From assembly GCA_002344125.1 (NCBI GenBank), contig DDTQ01000012.1:682654-746653 (forward strand): a stretch of 64,000 nucleotides of DNA. Reading direction: 5' to 3'. The first letter of the stretch is position 1. Every line of letters starts with the position of its first letter. Origin of the DNA: Ignavibacteria bacterium UBA2360. Its GTDB lineage: Bacteria; Bacteroidota; Ignavibacteria; Tepidaquicellales; OLB5. The position numbers and the translations under genes were made by a program. The notes beneath the pieces are model-generated. The model was given only the letters and a program-made list of their open reading frames with translations, did not search any database and was not told where the DNA came from. Shown in pieces: positions 37,077 to 46,019 of the stretch.

Positions 37077-37274
37077 CTATGCCTCAGGAGTTGTAGTTTT
37101 TCTATCCTGCCTTATAGTCTGGATCTCATTTCTCATTTCCTGGCATTTCTTTCTTACTTCATTCAGAGATTTTCTTAACCTCGTGCCTGCTGAATTCTGG
37201 CTCTTGGTATAGAATTTCTCGAGATCCTTGCCCATATCATCCAGCATCGCTTTGATTTCGTTGATTTTTTCCAT
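37077..37274 (-). CDS. histone H1-like protein
   Basis: This small Lys/Arg-rich protein of 65 residues reads MEKINEIKAMLDDMGKDLEKFYTKSQNSAGTRLRKSLNEVRKKCQEMRNEIQTIRQ. It matches the family of short histone H1-like proteins of Bacteroidota and Chlamydiae, which bind and compact DNA. It is helical, with the conserved AGTRxRKxL motif. An AAGGAG ribosome site precedes the ATG by a few bases. It lies between sdhD and lepA. The opposite-strand frame here is a shadow. Confidence 0.85.
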   Translation of the reverse strand: MEKINEIKAMLDDMGKDLEKFYTKSQNSAGTRLRKSLNEVRKKCQEMRNEIQTIRQDRKTTTPEA

Positions 37275-37338
37275 TTGTTTTCTCCTTTTTGATTGAAAAA
37301 AGTTATTTAATGGTACTGCTATTTACAAGAAAATTTCA

Positions 37339-37710
37339 TCAGTTTGATGTTTGCACATATGGAATATCAAGTATTGTTTTGATTCCCCATAAAGTAAATG
37401 CCAAACCAATAATTATCAATAAGCTCATGATCGTAATTGTCTGCCAGGATTTCAGTTTGTAATCCCTGAAAATTCCCCAAACACCATTCAAACCGTGATA
37501 CATAGCAAGCACAACGAAAGTAAGATCAAGTACTCTGTACCAATTGCTTTGCATTCTTGCCAAAACTGCATCGTAGGTATGCCCTGATTCAGGAGTGTAA
37601 TGCATCAATATATAGTGACCTATCATTACAACAACAAGTATCAAACCTGTAACACGCTGAAAAACCCAGCTGAATGAACCTGAACCCTGTGAATTACGGT
37701 GTTTATACAA
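37339..37710 (-). CDS. sdhD: succinate dehydrogenase membrane anchor subunit
   Basis: This 123-residue protein has three transmembrane helices and the anchor pattern GSFSWVFQRVTGLILVVVMIGHYILMHY, then YHGLNGVWGIFRD. The His residues of helices one and two should contribute to heme or quinone binding. It follows sdhC by 21 bp. The soluble subunits sdhA and sdhB are not in this window, so they must be encoded elsewhere. The complex oxidises succinate and reduces quinone at the inner membrane. Confidence 0.85.
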   Translation of the reverse strand: MYKHRNSQGSGSFSWVFQRVTGLILVVVMIGHYILMHYTPESGHTYDAVLARMQSNWYRVLDLTFVVLAMYHGLNGVWGIFRDYKLKSWQTITIMSLLIIIGLAFTLWGIKTILDIPYVQTSN

Positions 37711-37731
37711 CTTCTATCCTGTAAGCCCCGC

Positions 37732-38142
37732 TTATTTAAATAATTTGTGAATTTCGTGTGAAAACATAACATAGCCCATTGCAAGGAACATAACCACTCC
37801 AATAACTATCGAATACCTGTATAAAGCTTTATGGTATTTTGCGCCATCTGCCCAATCTACCAAAACAATTCTCACTCCGTTGAGTGAGTGAAACAAAACA
37901 AATGCGAATAAAAACCATTCCAATGCCATAAAAAACGGCGTTGTATATGCTGCGATAAATGTATCAAATGCTTCTTTTCCTTGTGATAGCGGTGAAAGGG
38001 AATATATATGCATAAAAAGATATCCCAGCAAAGCAATTCCGGTTATTCGGTGCAAGATCCATGCCCAGCTGCCGGTATCCTTCTTATAACTTAAATTGGT
38101 TTTTACCCAATTTCTCTGGTCAAATTTTTTGAATTCTGCCAT
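37732..38142 (-). CDS. sdhC: succinate dehydrogenase cytochrome b subunit
   Basis: This 136-residue, three-helix membrane protein contains WILHRITGIALLGYLFMHIYSLSPL and LFHSLNGVRIVLVDW, the SdhC cytochrome b556-type pattern with a likely heme-ligand His. The ATG is followed by a polar N-terminus. It precedes sdhD in the same direction and probably forms a two-gene unit. ftsX lies 100 bp upstream. Confidence 0.88.
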   Translation of the reverse strand: MAEFKKFDQRNWVKTNLSYKKDTGSWAWILHRITGIALLGYLFMHIYSLSPLSQGKEAFDTFIAAYTTPFFMALEWFLFAFVLFHSLNGVRIVLVDWADGAKYHKALYRYSIVIGVVMFLAMGYVMFSHEIHKLFK

Positions 38143-38242
38143 TTCTATACAAAAGTAGTTAAAAATGTAAGAAAATGCAATATCTGAAAAAAAATATTTG
38201 TTTTTGGTAAATTTTTAATGGGTAAGGATTTTCTGTCGTTTT

Positions 38243-39112
38243 TCAGGCGATTTTCAGAAATCTTCTGATTGATAATGCGCTGCCAAGCGTTCCAAGTACG
38301 GAACCAAATATGACAAGTAATATCAGGAACTTAGTATCAATGATCGAAAAATTGAAATCGTTGTTGGTGTATGTGGAATAAAAATATCCCAAGAACACCT
38401 GAAGCAATATTACCGCTAGCAGACTTCCAACAAATCCCTGAAAAAACCCCTCCATTATAAACGGCGTTCTGATGGTTTCCTTTGTTGCGCCTATAAGCTT
38501 CATAATTTCAATTGTATCTTTTTTGGCAACGATCATCAATCTGATCGTGTTACCGATAAGAAATATTGATGAAAACGTAATTATCACCAATAAACTCAAA
38601 TTCAGAAAAACCAATGATTGTGAATTGCGCTCAATAATTTCCAGGTTCTTCTGTGCATACACAACATCCGTTATTTCCCTGTTTTTGGTAAGTTCCAGTT
38701 TGATCTTTTCTATCCGGTCTATTGTCTTGTATTCATCATATAAATTGATCTTAAGTGATGGAGGCAGGGGATTATGGTCAAATACTTCAAGTATATCCTG
38801 CCCGAATTCTTCTGCAAATATCTTTGCAGCTTCATCTTTTGAAACAAAGTTTACACTCTTCACACCGCCAATTGATTTTATAGAAGCTGTAATTTTAGTG
38901 ATATCCGCTGTTTGGATGTTATCTGTCAAATAAGCGTCAATTTCTACTTTATCGCGGATAAGCTTTAGCAGTTTTACGGAATTTATGGAAATTGTTACGT
39001 AAATGCCAAGCAGCAGCACCGCCAGCGCAATCACTATAGTTGAACTGATAACAGCCGACTTTGCTGTTTTCAGATATCGCATAAATTCTTTAAAGTAGTA
39101 TGATGGATTCAA
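38243..39112 (-). CDS. ftsX: cell-division protein FtsX
   Basis: FtsX is the membrane permease-like subunit of the FtsEX complex that controls peptidoglycan hydrolases at the division site. The 289 residues show one N-terminal helix (about 20-42), an extracellular loop (about 45-165) and three C-terminal helices with the FtsX core motif IRLMIVAKKDTIEIMKLIGATKETIRTPF. The ATPase gene ftsE is not adjacent, unlike the common ftsEX arrangement. Confidence 0.9.
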   Translation of the reverse strand: MNPSYYFKEFMRYLKTAKSAVISSTIVIALAVLLLGIYVTISINSVKLLKLIRDKVEIDAYLTDNIQTADITKITASIKSIGGVKSVNFVSKDEAAKIFAEEFGQDILEVFDHNPLPPSLKINLYDEYKTIDRIEKIKLELTKNREITDVVYAQKNLEIIERNSQSLVFLNLSLLVIITFSSIFLIGNTIRLMIVAKKDTIEIMKLIGATKETIRTPFIMEGFFQGFVGSLLAVILLQVFLGYFYSTYTNNDFNFSIIDTKFLILLVIFGSVLGTLGSALSIRRFLKIA

Positions 39113-39199
39113 ATCAATTAGTAATAATCAATGAGTATTGTGCAATTATAATGGTTACACTGATAAAATATTAGTCAATTCTATGGGTTTGGTAATATT

Positions 39200-39520
39200 A
39201 TTATGTATAACTACGTGCGACACCTACGGGGTCGAATCTTTTTGTGTTCTATGAAGCCATAAACGTGTGACCCCTCCGGGGTCGAATCAATCTGAAAGAT
39301 GTTAGCTATAAACATGCGACACCTTCTGAGTCAAAAAAAATATTGTGAATAATTATAAAATTTATAAACTATTGAGGCAATAAATATCATAGTTTAACGT
39401 AATGAGTTGAATAATCAGGGAGAATACTATGATCTTATGCTTTTATGATGCCGTAGGCATCACACGTTTATAGCCTTTCGGCTAGAAAAATGTAACGACC
39501 CCGTAGGGGTCGCACATAAA
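39200..39520. repeat. cluster of GACCCC hairpins between ftsX and the symporter
   Basis: Several short palindromes of the CGACACCTACGGGGTCG, GTGACCCCTCCGGGGTC and CGACCCCGTAGGGGTCG type occur here, with the AAACGTGTGACCCC phrase shared with block Y at 22 kb. No gene is visible. Confidence 0.8.
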
Positions 39521-39537
39521 AAGTTCAAATGAACTAT

Positions 39538-41316
39538 TTACTTCTTCTTCACAACTTCATCCCAGCCGAGGTAATTTACATGCTTTAAAATTATCCACCC
39601 GGCCGCTGTACCAAGGGTAATGTAAATTAATCCTGCCATGTAATCACCTAATATCACTTTACCAATTCCAAACAGGTACATGTACACCAGAATTATCCCA
39701 AGCATCCAGTCAATAAACAAAACTGCGTAGCCGCGATCAGCTTTTATGTGCGGATGCTTAAGTGAATATTTCTTCCAGCCTAATCCGCCGGGGTGAACAC
39801 GCATGTAAAATATTGAAAGCTTGTTGTCATCTACAGGCCTGGTTATAAATACTGTTACAAGCCATGCGAGAGTTGTAATTGGTACTATGATAAACAAGGT
39901 ATCCGGAAACTTAATGCCAAAATCACCGAAGTATAGCACACCATAAACAACAAATGGCGTTACAGTCGCGACAATTTCTGAAATCGCGTTAATGCGCCAC
40001 CAGTACCAGCGGAGGATAAGAATTAATCCAAGCCCCGCGCCGCACTCAATAACAAATGCCCAAACACCTGAAATTGTTGTCATGAAAACTGTGACTAAGA
40101 CGGATATTGCCATAAAGAGAATTGTTACAACCCGGGATACAGATACATAGCTCTTTTCGGGTCTGCCCGGCGCGATGAATCGTTTATAAAAATCGTTGAC
40201 AAAATAAGAAGTGCCCCAGTTAAGATGGGTTGCTATGGTTGACATATACGCCGCAAAGAATGCGGCCAGAAGTAATCCTTTTAATCCGATTGGAAGGAAA
40301 TCGTTCATGGCTTTAACATAACCAAGCCCTTTATCCTGCATGGAAAGTTCAGGATAGAGAACGATAGCTGAAAGCCCGACAAGTATCCATGGCCACGGCC
40401 TTATACAATAGTGGGCAACTTGAAAGAATAACGTTGCAAGTAGTGAGTTTTTCTCGTCTTTGGCGGACATTATTCTCTGCGCAATATAACCACCGCCACC
40501 CGGTTCAGCGCCTGGATACCAGCTGGCCCACCATTGAATTCCGATAAATGCCAAAAATGTAGATACCGTCATCATTAAAATACCGCCTGTACCTGTTGAA
40601 GTTCCCGTTTCACCGCCAATTTGGGGAGTAAATCTCAACGCCCAGTCAGGTAGTTTTTCCTGCAGGCCCGTTATACCGCCAATCTGAGGTGAGTTAACCA
40701 CTATTATCGCAAGTATAATACAGCCTGCCATCGCAAGAATGAACTGAAACGCATCCGTAACCGCTACGCCCCATAACCCTGAGAGTGCGGAGTAAATTGC
40801 CGTTATGAACATACCTGCTGCCAGGAAATATATCACATTACCGGTATTCACGTATTCAGGAAACATACCAAGAAGTATCTTACCCATTGCAAGGTTAACC
40901 CAGCCCATAATTATGCAATTCATAAATATACCCAGGTATAAAGCTTTGAATCCTCTAAGGAATGAAGCTGATTTACCTGAATATCTGAGCTCAATGAATT
41001 CAACATCGGTTAATATGCCGGCCCTGCGCCAAAGTTTGGCGAAGAAAAACACTGTGAGCATGCCCCCAATGAGCATGTTCCACCACAGCCAGTTGCCCGC
41101 GATGCCGTTTTGCCCTACAAGCTCGGCAACTGCAAGGGGAGTATCAGCCGCGAATGTTGTAGCCACCATGCTCAGACCCGCAAGCCACCATGGCAGTTTT
41201 CTGCCGGAAAGGAAAAAATCTTCTGTGTTGCCGCTTGCTTTCTTGTAGTAATATAAACCTATTGCGAGACTGATGATGAAGTATAACGCAATTATGACCC
41301 AATCAATTATATGCAT
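39538..41316 (-). CDS. sodium:solute symporter family protein
   Basis: This is an intact 592-residue multi-pass transporter of the SSS family, with about 13-15 hydrophobic helices and the start DWVIIALYFIISLAIGLYYYKKASGNTEDFFLSGRKLPWWLAGLSMVATTFAADTPL. The AADTPL region is typical of the family's first core helix. Substrates of this branch may be sugars or organic acids, but none can be assigned. It is longer than the interrupted relative at 20954-22408. A toxin-antitoxin remnant lies directly upstream. Confidence 0.9.
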   Translation of the reverse strand: MHIIDWVIIALYFIISLAIGLYYYKKASGNTEDFFLSGRKLPWWLAGLSMVATTFAADTPLAVAELVGQNGIAGNWLWWNMLIGGMLTVFFFAKLWRRAGILTDVEFIELRYSGKSASFLRGFKALYLGIFMNCIIMGWVNLAMGKILLGMFPEYVNTGNVIYFLAAGMFITAIYSALSGLWGVAVTDAFQFILAMAGCIILAIIVVNSPQIGGITGLQEKLPDWALRFTPQIGGETGTSTGTGGILMMTVSTFLAFIGIQWWASWYPGAEPGGGGYIAQRIMSAKDEKNSLLATLFFQVAHYCIRPWPWILVGLSAIVLYPELSMQDKGLGYVKAMNDFLPIGLKGLLLAAFFAAYMSTIATHLNWGTSYFVNDFYKRFIAPGRPEKSYVSVSRVVTILFMAISVLVTVFMTTISGVWAFVIECGAGLGLILILRWYWWRINAISEIVATVTPFVVYGVLYFGDFGIKFPDTLFIIVPITTLAWLVTVFITRPVDDNKLSIFYMRVHPGGLGWKKYSLKHPHIKADRGYAVLFIDWMLGIILVYMYLFGIGKVILGDYMAGLIYITLGTAAGWIILKHVNYLGWDEVVKKK

Positions 41317-41326
41317 AATAATTCAA

Positions 41327-41630
41327 TTAATTATCAAAAAGAGGAGAGTTTGAAAGTAACCGTGCACTATGATGGACTGTAATAATATCAACACCGGGAA
41401 TTATTAACCGGTAAACAATTCGGTAATTGCGAAAAAATTAATTCCCGAATGTGAATATTTTCAAATTCCGGTACAATCCTGCCGGAGTTTGGATGATCTT
41501 GCAGTATTACAACCTTTTCGAATATTCTTCTTACAAATAATTCGGCATAACTAACCGAATCTTTAGAAATGAAATCAGCAATGTCGCTGATATTTTCCAA
41601 AGCAAATTTTGTCCAATTTACTTCAGCCAT
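41327..41630 (-). pseudogene. frameshifted ParE/RelE-family toxin
   Basis: The frame reads MAEVNWTKFALENISDIADFISKDSVSYAELFVRRIFEKVVILQDHPNSGRIVPEFENIHIRELIF and then runs out of frame to a stop after 80 residues. In the next frame the text continues with RNYRIVYRLIIPGVDIITVHHSARLLSNSPLF, matching the intact toxin at 23228-23515. Removing one T from a six-T run on the minus strand (near 41445) restores about 100 residues. The toxin is thus inactivated in the genome, or the base count is an assembly error in a homopolymer. Confidence 0.8.
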
Positions 41631-41800
41631 CTTGCTAATTTCTCTTTTGCTTCATCAGTTGTAAATGTTGCACCTTTTTCTGATTGTGAGATTCCGGTTT
41701 GAACTTTTTTAATGAAGATAAGCTCATCCAATATCTCATCAATTGTTGCTTCCGGTGACATTTTCTGAACAGCATCCAGAACTTGTTCTTTGGTTGACAT
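41618..41800 (-). CDS. antitoxin of the second ParE/RelE-type module
   Basis: The 60-residue protein MSTKEQVLDAVQKMSPEATIDEILDELIFIKKVQTGISQ ends in TDEAKEKLARWLK and is related to the antitoxin at 23049-23240. The overlap with the toxin is again 13 bp. The gene is intact although its toxin is not. The overlapping longer frame at 41635-41817 is a shadow. Confidence 0.78.
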   Translation of the reverse strand: MSTKEQVLDAVQKMSPEATIDEILDELIFIKKVQTGISQSEKGATFTTDEAKEKLARWLK

Positions 41801-41894
41801 ACATTGTTTTTCAACAAAAATAACGTAAATGCTTCATAATTGCAATTTTTAAAGCTATGTTAATATTTAAATAATAATTCCGGAAATTATTGAT

Positions 41895-41902
41895 TATATT
41901 TG
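41895..41902 (+). promoter_or_regulatory. TATATTTG, -7-type element candidate
   Basis: TATATTTG matches the Bacteroidota -7 consensus TAnnTTTG and lies 26 bp before the ATG at 41928. I see no good TTG at the -33 position, so it is a weak candidate. Confidence 0.35.
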
Positions 41903-41927
41903 AATAACCTAAAACAGGAGGCGGCCT

Positions 41928-44132
41928 ATGAAAGCCATAATTACTTTAGTTTTCCTACTTCCACTCGTTGTATATTCTCAGAATTCAGACTGGGCTTATA
42001 TCAACCCCGATCCGCAAATTGATTTCTACGGTATAAAATTTTTTGATCAGAACACGGGTTATGTTATTGGTTCCGGCGGAGCTTTTTTGAAGAATGTATC
42101 CGGTTCAACAGACTGGATCAGTATTCCAACCAATACTACCCGGGATCTTTACGCAATGCATTTTTTTAATGCGAATACCGGTTACGTTGCAGGTGATGGC
42201 GGTTTAATATTATATACTTCTACCGGCGGAGCCTCCTGGACTTCTATTGCAACCACCAGCGGTTATGCGTTAAGATCAATTACTTTTATCAACCAAAATA
42301 CCGGCTTTGCTGTCGGCGATAGCGGCGAACTTTATAAAACCACTTCAGGTATTACAGGATGGCAATACGCAAGTGTCACATCAGCAAATTTGAGGAGCGT
42401 ATATTTTTATGATTCATTAAAAGGATTTGTATGCGGTGATAGCGGCAAGTTTCTCATTACTACAAATTGCGGAGTAAACTGGAATGTTCAGATAGTTGGT
42501 ACAGAGAATCTTTATAGTGCGTGCTTTATAAACTCAACGACCGGATTTTTAACTGCCCGGCTTGGTTCAAGGAAAACCACAGATGGTGGAAATACGTGGA
42601 ACAGTTTCCAGGTTGGCTATGCAGGTGAAGAGAACTCTGTTAAATTTGTTAACGCAAGTACAGGTTATGTGTATGGTAAAAACGGACCCATATCCAGAAC
42701 TACGAATGGCGGATCATCCTGGCAGCCATGGTGTTCTTACCAGCTTTTCCATGGGAACAAATTCAGGGATATCAGTATTGTGGATTCAGCAACTTCATTT
42801 GTTTGCGGTGAAAAAGGTTGGATCATTAAGTGTTACGGAACGGATCAGGTGAATCAGAATGCCTATAACCTGGGCGGCTCTAGAACTAACTTAAGCAGGA
42901 TCTCATTTACCGGCGCTTCAACCGGCGCGATGATGGGTGAAGGTTCGTTGTTGTTTATTACAACTACCGGGGGTGATAAATGGAATATATCTTTTAGCGG
43001 AAGCAATAGCTGGTTTGAAGGTACAAGCTGGCTTAATAAACTTTGGGTGTTTTCACATGAAAGCTGGTACAAAGAGTTATATAATCCGGGCGTTGGCGGT
43101 TTCCCATCGTTTTCTGTTCAGCAGTCAACAGACCAGGGCGCAACATGGTCTGGCACCAGAAATTTTGGTTCAATGGGTTATGGTGTAAGTGATGTCTTTG
43201 AAGCTGGTGGAGTAACTTACATTTCTTTAAGTTTGGAAGTGAAGAAGAATTCAGGGGCAGGATGGAGCACAGTTTATAACGGTTCAGCACCGGGCAAGAT
43301 TCACTTTGCAGATGCAAACACCGGATTTGTTGCTTTAAGCCAATCAGGCTTAAAGGGTGTGTTATATACTTCAAACGGCGGATCGAACTGGACTACTTAT
43401 TCAACCGGCTCAACTAAATATATTGAATCAGTTTATCTAAGGTCTTCAGGACTCGGATTTATTGGGTGTGATTCATCCCTGCTGCTAAGAACCACAAATT
43501 TTGGTTTGAACTGGTCTCAAATAACAGTGCCAAATAACCTGCGAGTTCAGAATATCAGTTTCACTGATGAAAATACCGGCTGGTTCATGGGAACTAACCG
43601 CAATTCACCCTATACCGGCAGACTGTATGTCACCAATAACGGCGGTGCATCATTCCAGGTGATGATGTCACTGATGAGCTTTGATGTCAAGGGATATTCC
43701 TTTGTTGATCCGGCAAATGGCTATATATGTGGTGATTCAGGCAAAGTGTTAAAAACTACAAACGGGGGATTAACTTTTGTTACCCACAATCCTGAAATAG
43801 CACCTGAAAAGTTTTCACTCTCCCAAAACTATCCAAACCCGTTCAATCCGGTTACGAATATTAGTTTTTCGATTCCCTTCTTGAGAGGGGTTACCGAAGG
43901 GCGGGCTGTGTTTGTTAAGCTGACTATCTTCGATCTGCTTGGCAGAGAAATAACAACACTTGTAAACGAGCAAATGCAGCCGGGCAGTTATAATGTTGAT
44001 TGGGATGCGTCAAATTATCCAAGCGGCGTGTATTTTTATAGGCTTGAAGCGGGTGATCCTTCGACCGGCTCCCCAAAGGGGCAAACAGGGCGAGGTTTTG
44101 TTGAATCAAAGAAAATGGTATTGGTAAAATAG
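41928..44132 (+). CDS. secreted Ycf48-like propeller with T9SS sorting domain
   Basis: The 734-residue protein starts with a signal peptide (MKAIITLVFLLPLVVYSQN). It then has many repeats of the FFDQNTGYVIGSGG...STDWISI and TTNGGSSW types, typical of Ycf48/BNR-like beta-propellers. The last 100 residues are a T9SS sorting domain, SLSQNYPNPFNPVTNISFSIP to KKMVLVK. Unusually, two short in-frame insertions interrupt this domain (FLRGVTEGRA near 43880 and PSTGSPKGQTGRG near 44060), and they resemble intergenic repeat DNA. An AGGAGGCGG ribosome site precedes the start. The surface role is unknown. Confidence 0.88.
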   Translation: MKAIITLVFLLPLVVYSQNSDWAYINPDPQIDFYGIKFFDQNTGYVIGSGGAFLKNVSGSTDWISIPTNTTRDLYAMHFFNANTGYVAGDGGLILYTSTGGASWTSIATTSGYALRSITFINQNTGFAVGDSGELYKTTSGITGWQYASVTSANLRSVYFYDSLKGFVCGDSGKFLITTNCGVNWNVQIVGTENLYSACFINSTTGFLTARLGSRKTTDGGNTWNSFQVGYAGEENSVKFVNASTGYVYGKNGPISRTTNGGSSWQPWCSYQLFHGNKFRDISIVDSATSFVCGEKGWIIKCYGTDQVNQNAYNLGGSRTNLSRISFTGASTGAMMGEGSLLFITTTGGDKWNISFSGSNSWFEGTSWLNKLWVFSHESWYKELYNPGVGGFPSFSVQQSTDQGATWSGTRNFGSMGYGVSDVFEAGGVTYISLSLEVKKNSGAGWSTVYNGSAPGKIHFADANTGFVALSQSGLKGVLYTSNGGSNWTTYSTGSTKYIESVYLRSSGLGFIGCDSSLLLRTTNFGLNWSQITVPNNLRVQNISFTDENTGWFMGTNRNSPYTGRLYVTNNGGASFQVMMSLMSFDVKGYSFVDPANGYICGDSGKVLKTTNGGLTFVTHNPEIAPEKFSLSQNYPNPFNPVTNISFSIPFLRGVTEGRAVFVKLTIFDLLGREITTLVNEQMQPGSYNVDWDASNYPSGVYFYRLEAGDPSTGSPKGQTGRGFVESKKMVLVK

Positions 44133-44303
44133 AAAAATAAACCGAATATCAATTTTTGAAGTTATTTCTCATTATAATTAATGATAAATATCATAACTTT
44201 TCCTTAATTGAAAAGATATATTTGTAATACCTCCAACCTCAATTCAGGTTAAAATTCCGCATTCATCCATCCCCGGCATTTAACAATCTATTCCAATAAT
44301 CCA

Positions 44304-45857
44304 ATGAAAGCAATAACTACAGCTATTATTGTTCTTTTCGTTTTTTCTACGAACATTTATACACAGGTAGGTTACAGCCCGCGTATTGATTCAATTTCCA
44401 ATCTCGTAACACTACAAACACTTTCTAAACTGAACCGTGAACTTTGCGGTGATACATCCACTATCATTGGCGGTGCACCATACACAATTGTCTCACGACA
44501 CTCAAACTCAGTGCATAATCCTAAAGCAGCCCAGTTCATTTATGAGCGGTTTTTAAGTTATGGACTCACAGCAAGGTATATGAACTACAGAACGAACGGG
44601 CAGAACGTATTAGCCACAAAGATCGGCAGTAAATATCCCAACCAATATTATATAATATGCGGACACTATGATAATATGCCATCAGGTTCTTTGGCGCCGG
44701 GAGCTGATGATAACGCATCGGGAACCTGCGCGGTTATGGAAGCAGCAAGGCTGCTTGCTCCGTTCACTTTTGATTATACGCTCATATTTGTCGCATTTGA
44801 TGAAGAAGAACAGGGTCTCATCGGCAGCCATGCTTATGCGGATTCATCTTATAACAGGGGAGATTCAATTAAGGGTGTATTGAATTTTGATATGATCGCC
44901 TGGGATAGCAACAATGACTACAAACTTAATCTTTTTACCAATTCAGCATCCTCAAGTTTTACAAATATTACAAAATTGGCTTACAATATTTATCAGCCAA
45001 TACTTGATCCTGTAGTTTCAGTAGGCAATATGTCATCAAGTGATCACTATTACTTCTGGCAGCGCGGATATAATGCGTATTGCGGCATTGAGCTTATGAG
45101 TGATTTTCATCCGTATTATCATACAATAAACGATAACTTCGCGAACATAAAAATGCCGTATTTCCTGAAATTTACTCAGGCATCACTTGCAGCGCTAATG
45201 ACATACGGCTGGAATTACACAATAAACTTCGTTCACACACCAATAGCAGGTACAAGCGATACCGGGCCGAGAACAGCGGTAGTTACAATTAATTCACCGT
45301 ATGCGATCAAAAAAGTAACAAACGGACCCAGGCTCTATTACAGGGTAAACGGAGGCTCATTTACAGCATTGAATTATGTTTACAATAATCTCGATACATT
45401 CAGGTTCACTATTCCGGGGCAGAGCGTTGGGAGTGTTGTAGATTATTACTTTGCCGCGCAGGATTCAATGGCTAACTTTGTTGGCACATTGCCTGTTGGA
45501 GGAAAAGGGTTGAATCCCCCGGGTTCAATAGCTCCGGCAACATACCTACAATATACAGTGCTTACGGGTATTGCTTCTAACAATGAGCCTGCTGAGTTCA
45601 AATTAAGTCAAAATTATTCTAACCCGTTTAACCCTGTTACAAATATTGATTTTTCTGTAGGTAAATTAAGCAGGGTCAAAATTACTGTATCTGATCTTCT
45701 TGGAAGGGAAGTAGCAGAACTTGTTGACTTGCAGTACAGTGCAGGCATTTATAATGCCGTTTTCGAAGGGAAGAAATATCCTTCGGGCATTTACTTCTAT
45801 ACAATGTATGTTGATGGCTTGGTTAAAGAAACAAAAAAAATGATGTTGATTAAATGA
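44304..45857 (+). CDS. secreted M28 zinc peptidase with T9SS sorting domain
   Basis: This 517-residue protein has a signal peptide (about 1-20) and an M28 aminopeptidase domain. The di-zinc ligands are visible: His121 in CGHYDN, Asp135 in GADDNASGT, the catalytic Glu pair 168-169 in DEEEQGL, and an Asp in NFDMIAWDS. A later DFHPYYHTINDN gives the last His. The end is a T9SS sorting domain (FKLSQNYSNPFNPVTNI to MMLIK). It should be an exported exopeptidase acting on peptides at the cell surface. It lies between two Ycf48-like T9SS proteins. Confidence 0.9.
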   Translation: MKAITTAIIVLFVFSTNIYTQVGYSPRIDSISNLVTLQTLSKLNRELCGDTSTIIGGAPYTIVSRHSNSVHNPKAAQFIYERFLSYGLTARYMNYRTNGQNVLATKIGSKYPNQYYIICGHYDNMPSGSLAPGADDNASGTCAVMEAARLLAPFTFDYTLIFVAFDEEEQGLIGSHAYADSSYNRGDSIKGVLNFDMIAWDSNNDYKLNLFTNSASSSFTNITKLAYNIYQPILDPVVSVGNMSSSDHYYFWQRGYNAYCGIELMSDFHPYYHTINDNFANIKMPYFLKFTQASLAALMTYGWNYTINFVHTPIAGTSDTGPRTAVVTINSPYAIKKVTNGPRLYYRVNGGSFTALNYVYNNLDTFRFTIPGQSVGSVVDYYFAAQDSMANFVGTLPVGGKGLNPPGSIAPATYLQYTVLTGIASNNEPAEFKLSQNYSNPFNPVTNIDFSVGKLSRVKITVSDLLGREVAELVDLQYSAGIYNAVFEGKKYPSGIYFYTMYVDGLVKETKKMMLIK

Positions 45858-46019
45858 CGAAGTCAATTAAGCCTTACTAATAGAGCGATAGCGAAGGTAG
45901 TAAATCTGGCTTAGATGGACTATTAAAATAACGCAGTTATTTTATAGCTTTGTTTATAAGGTTGATAAGTTAAGAATAATTATTAAAGCAGTTTAATTAA
46001 TAAATTCAATTTGAAAAAC

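Noticed and set aside
36991..37212. 73-residue plus-strand reading frame
   Set aside because: It is antisense to the histone H1-like gene, which has a recognised family and a good ribosome site.
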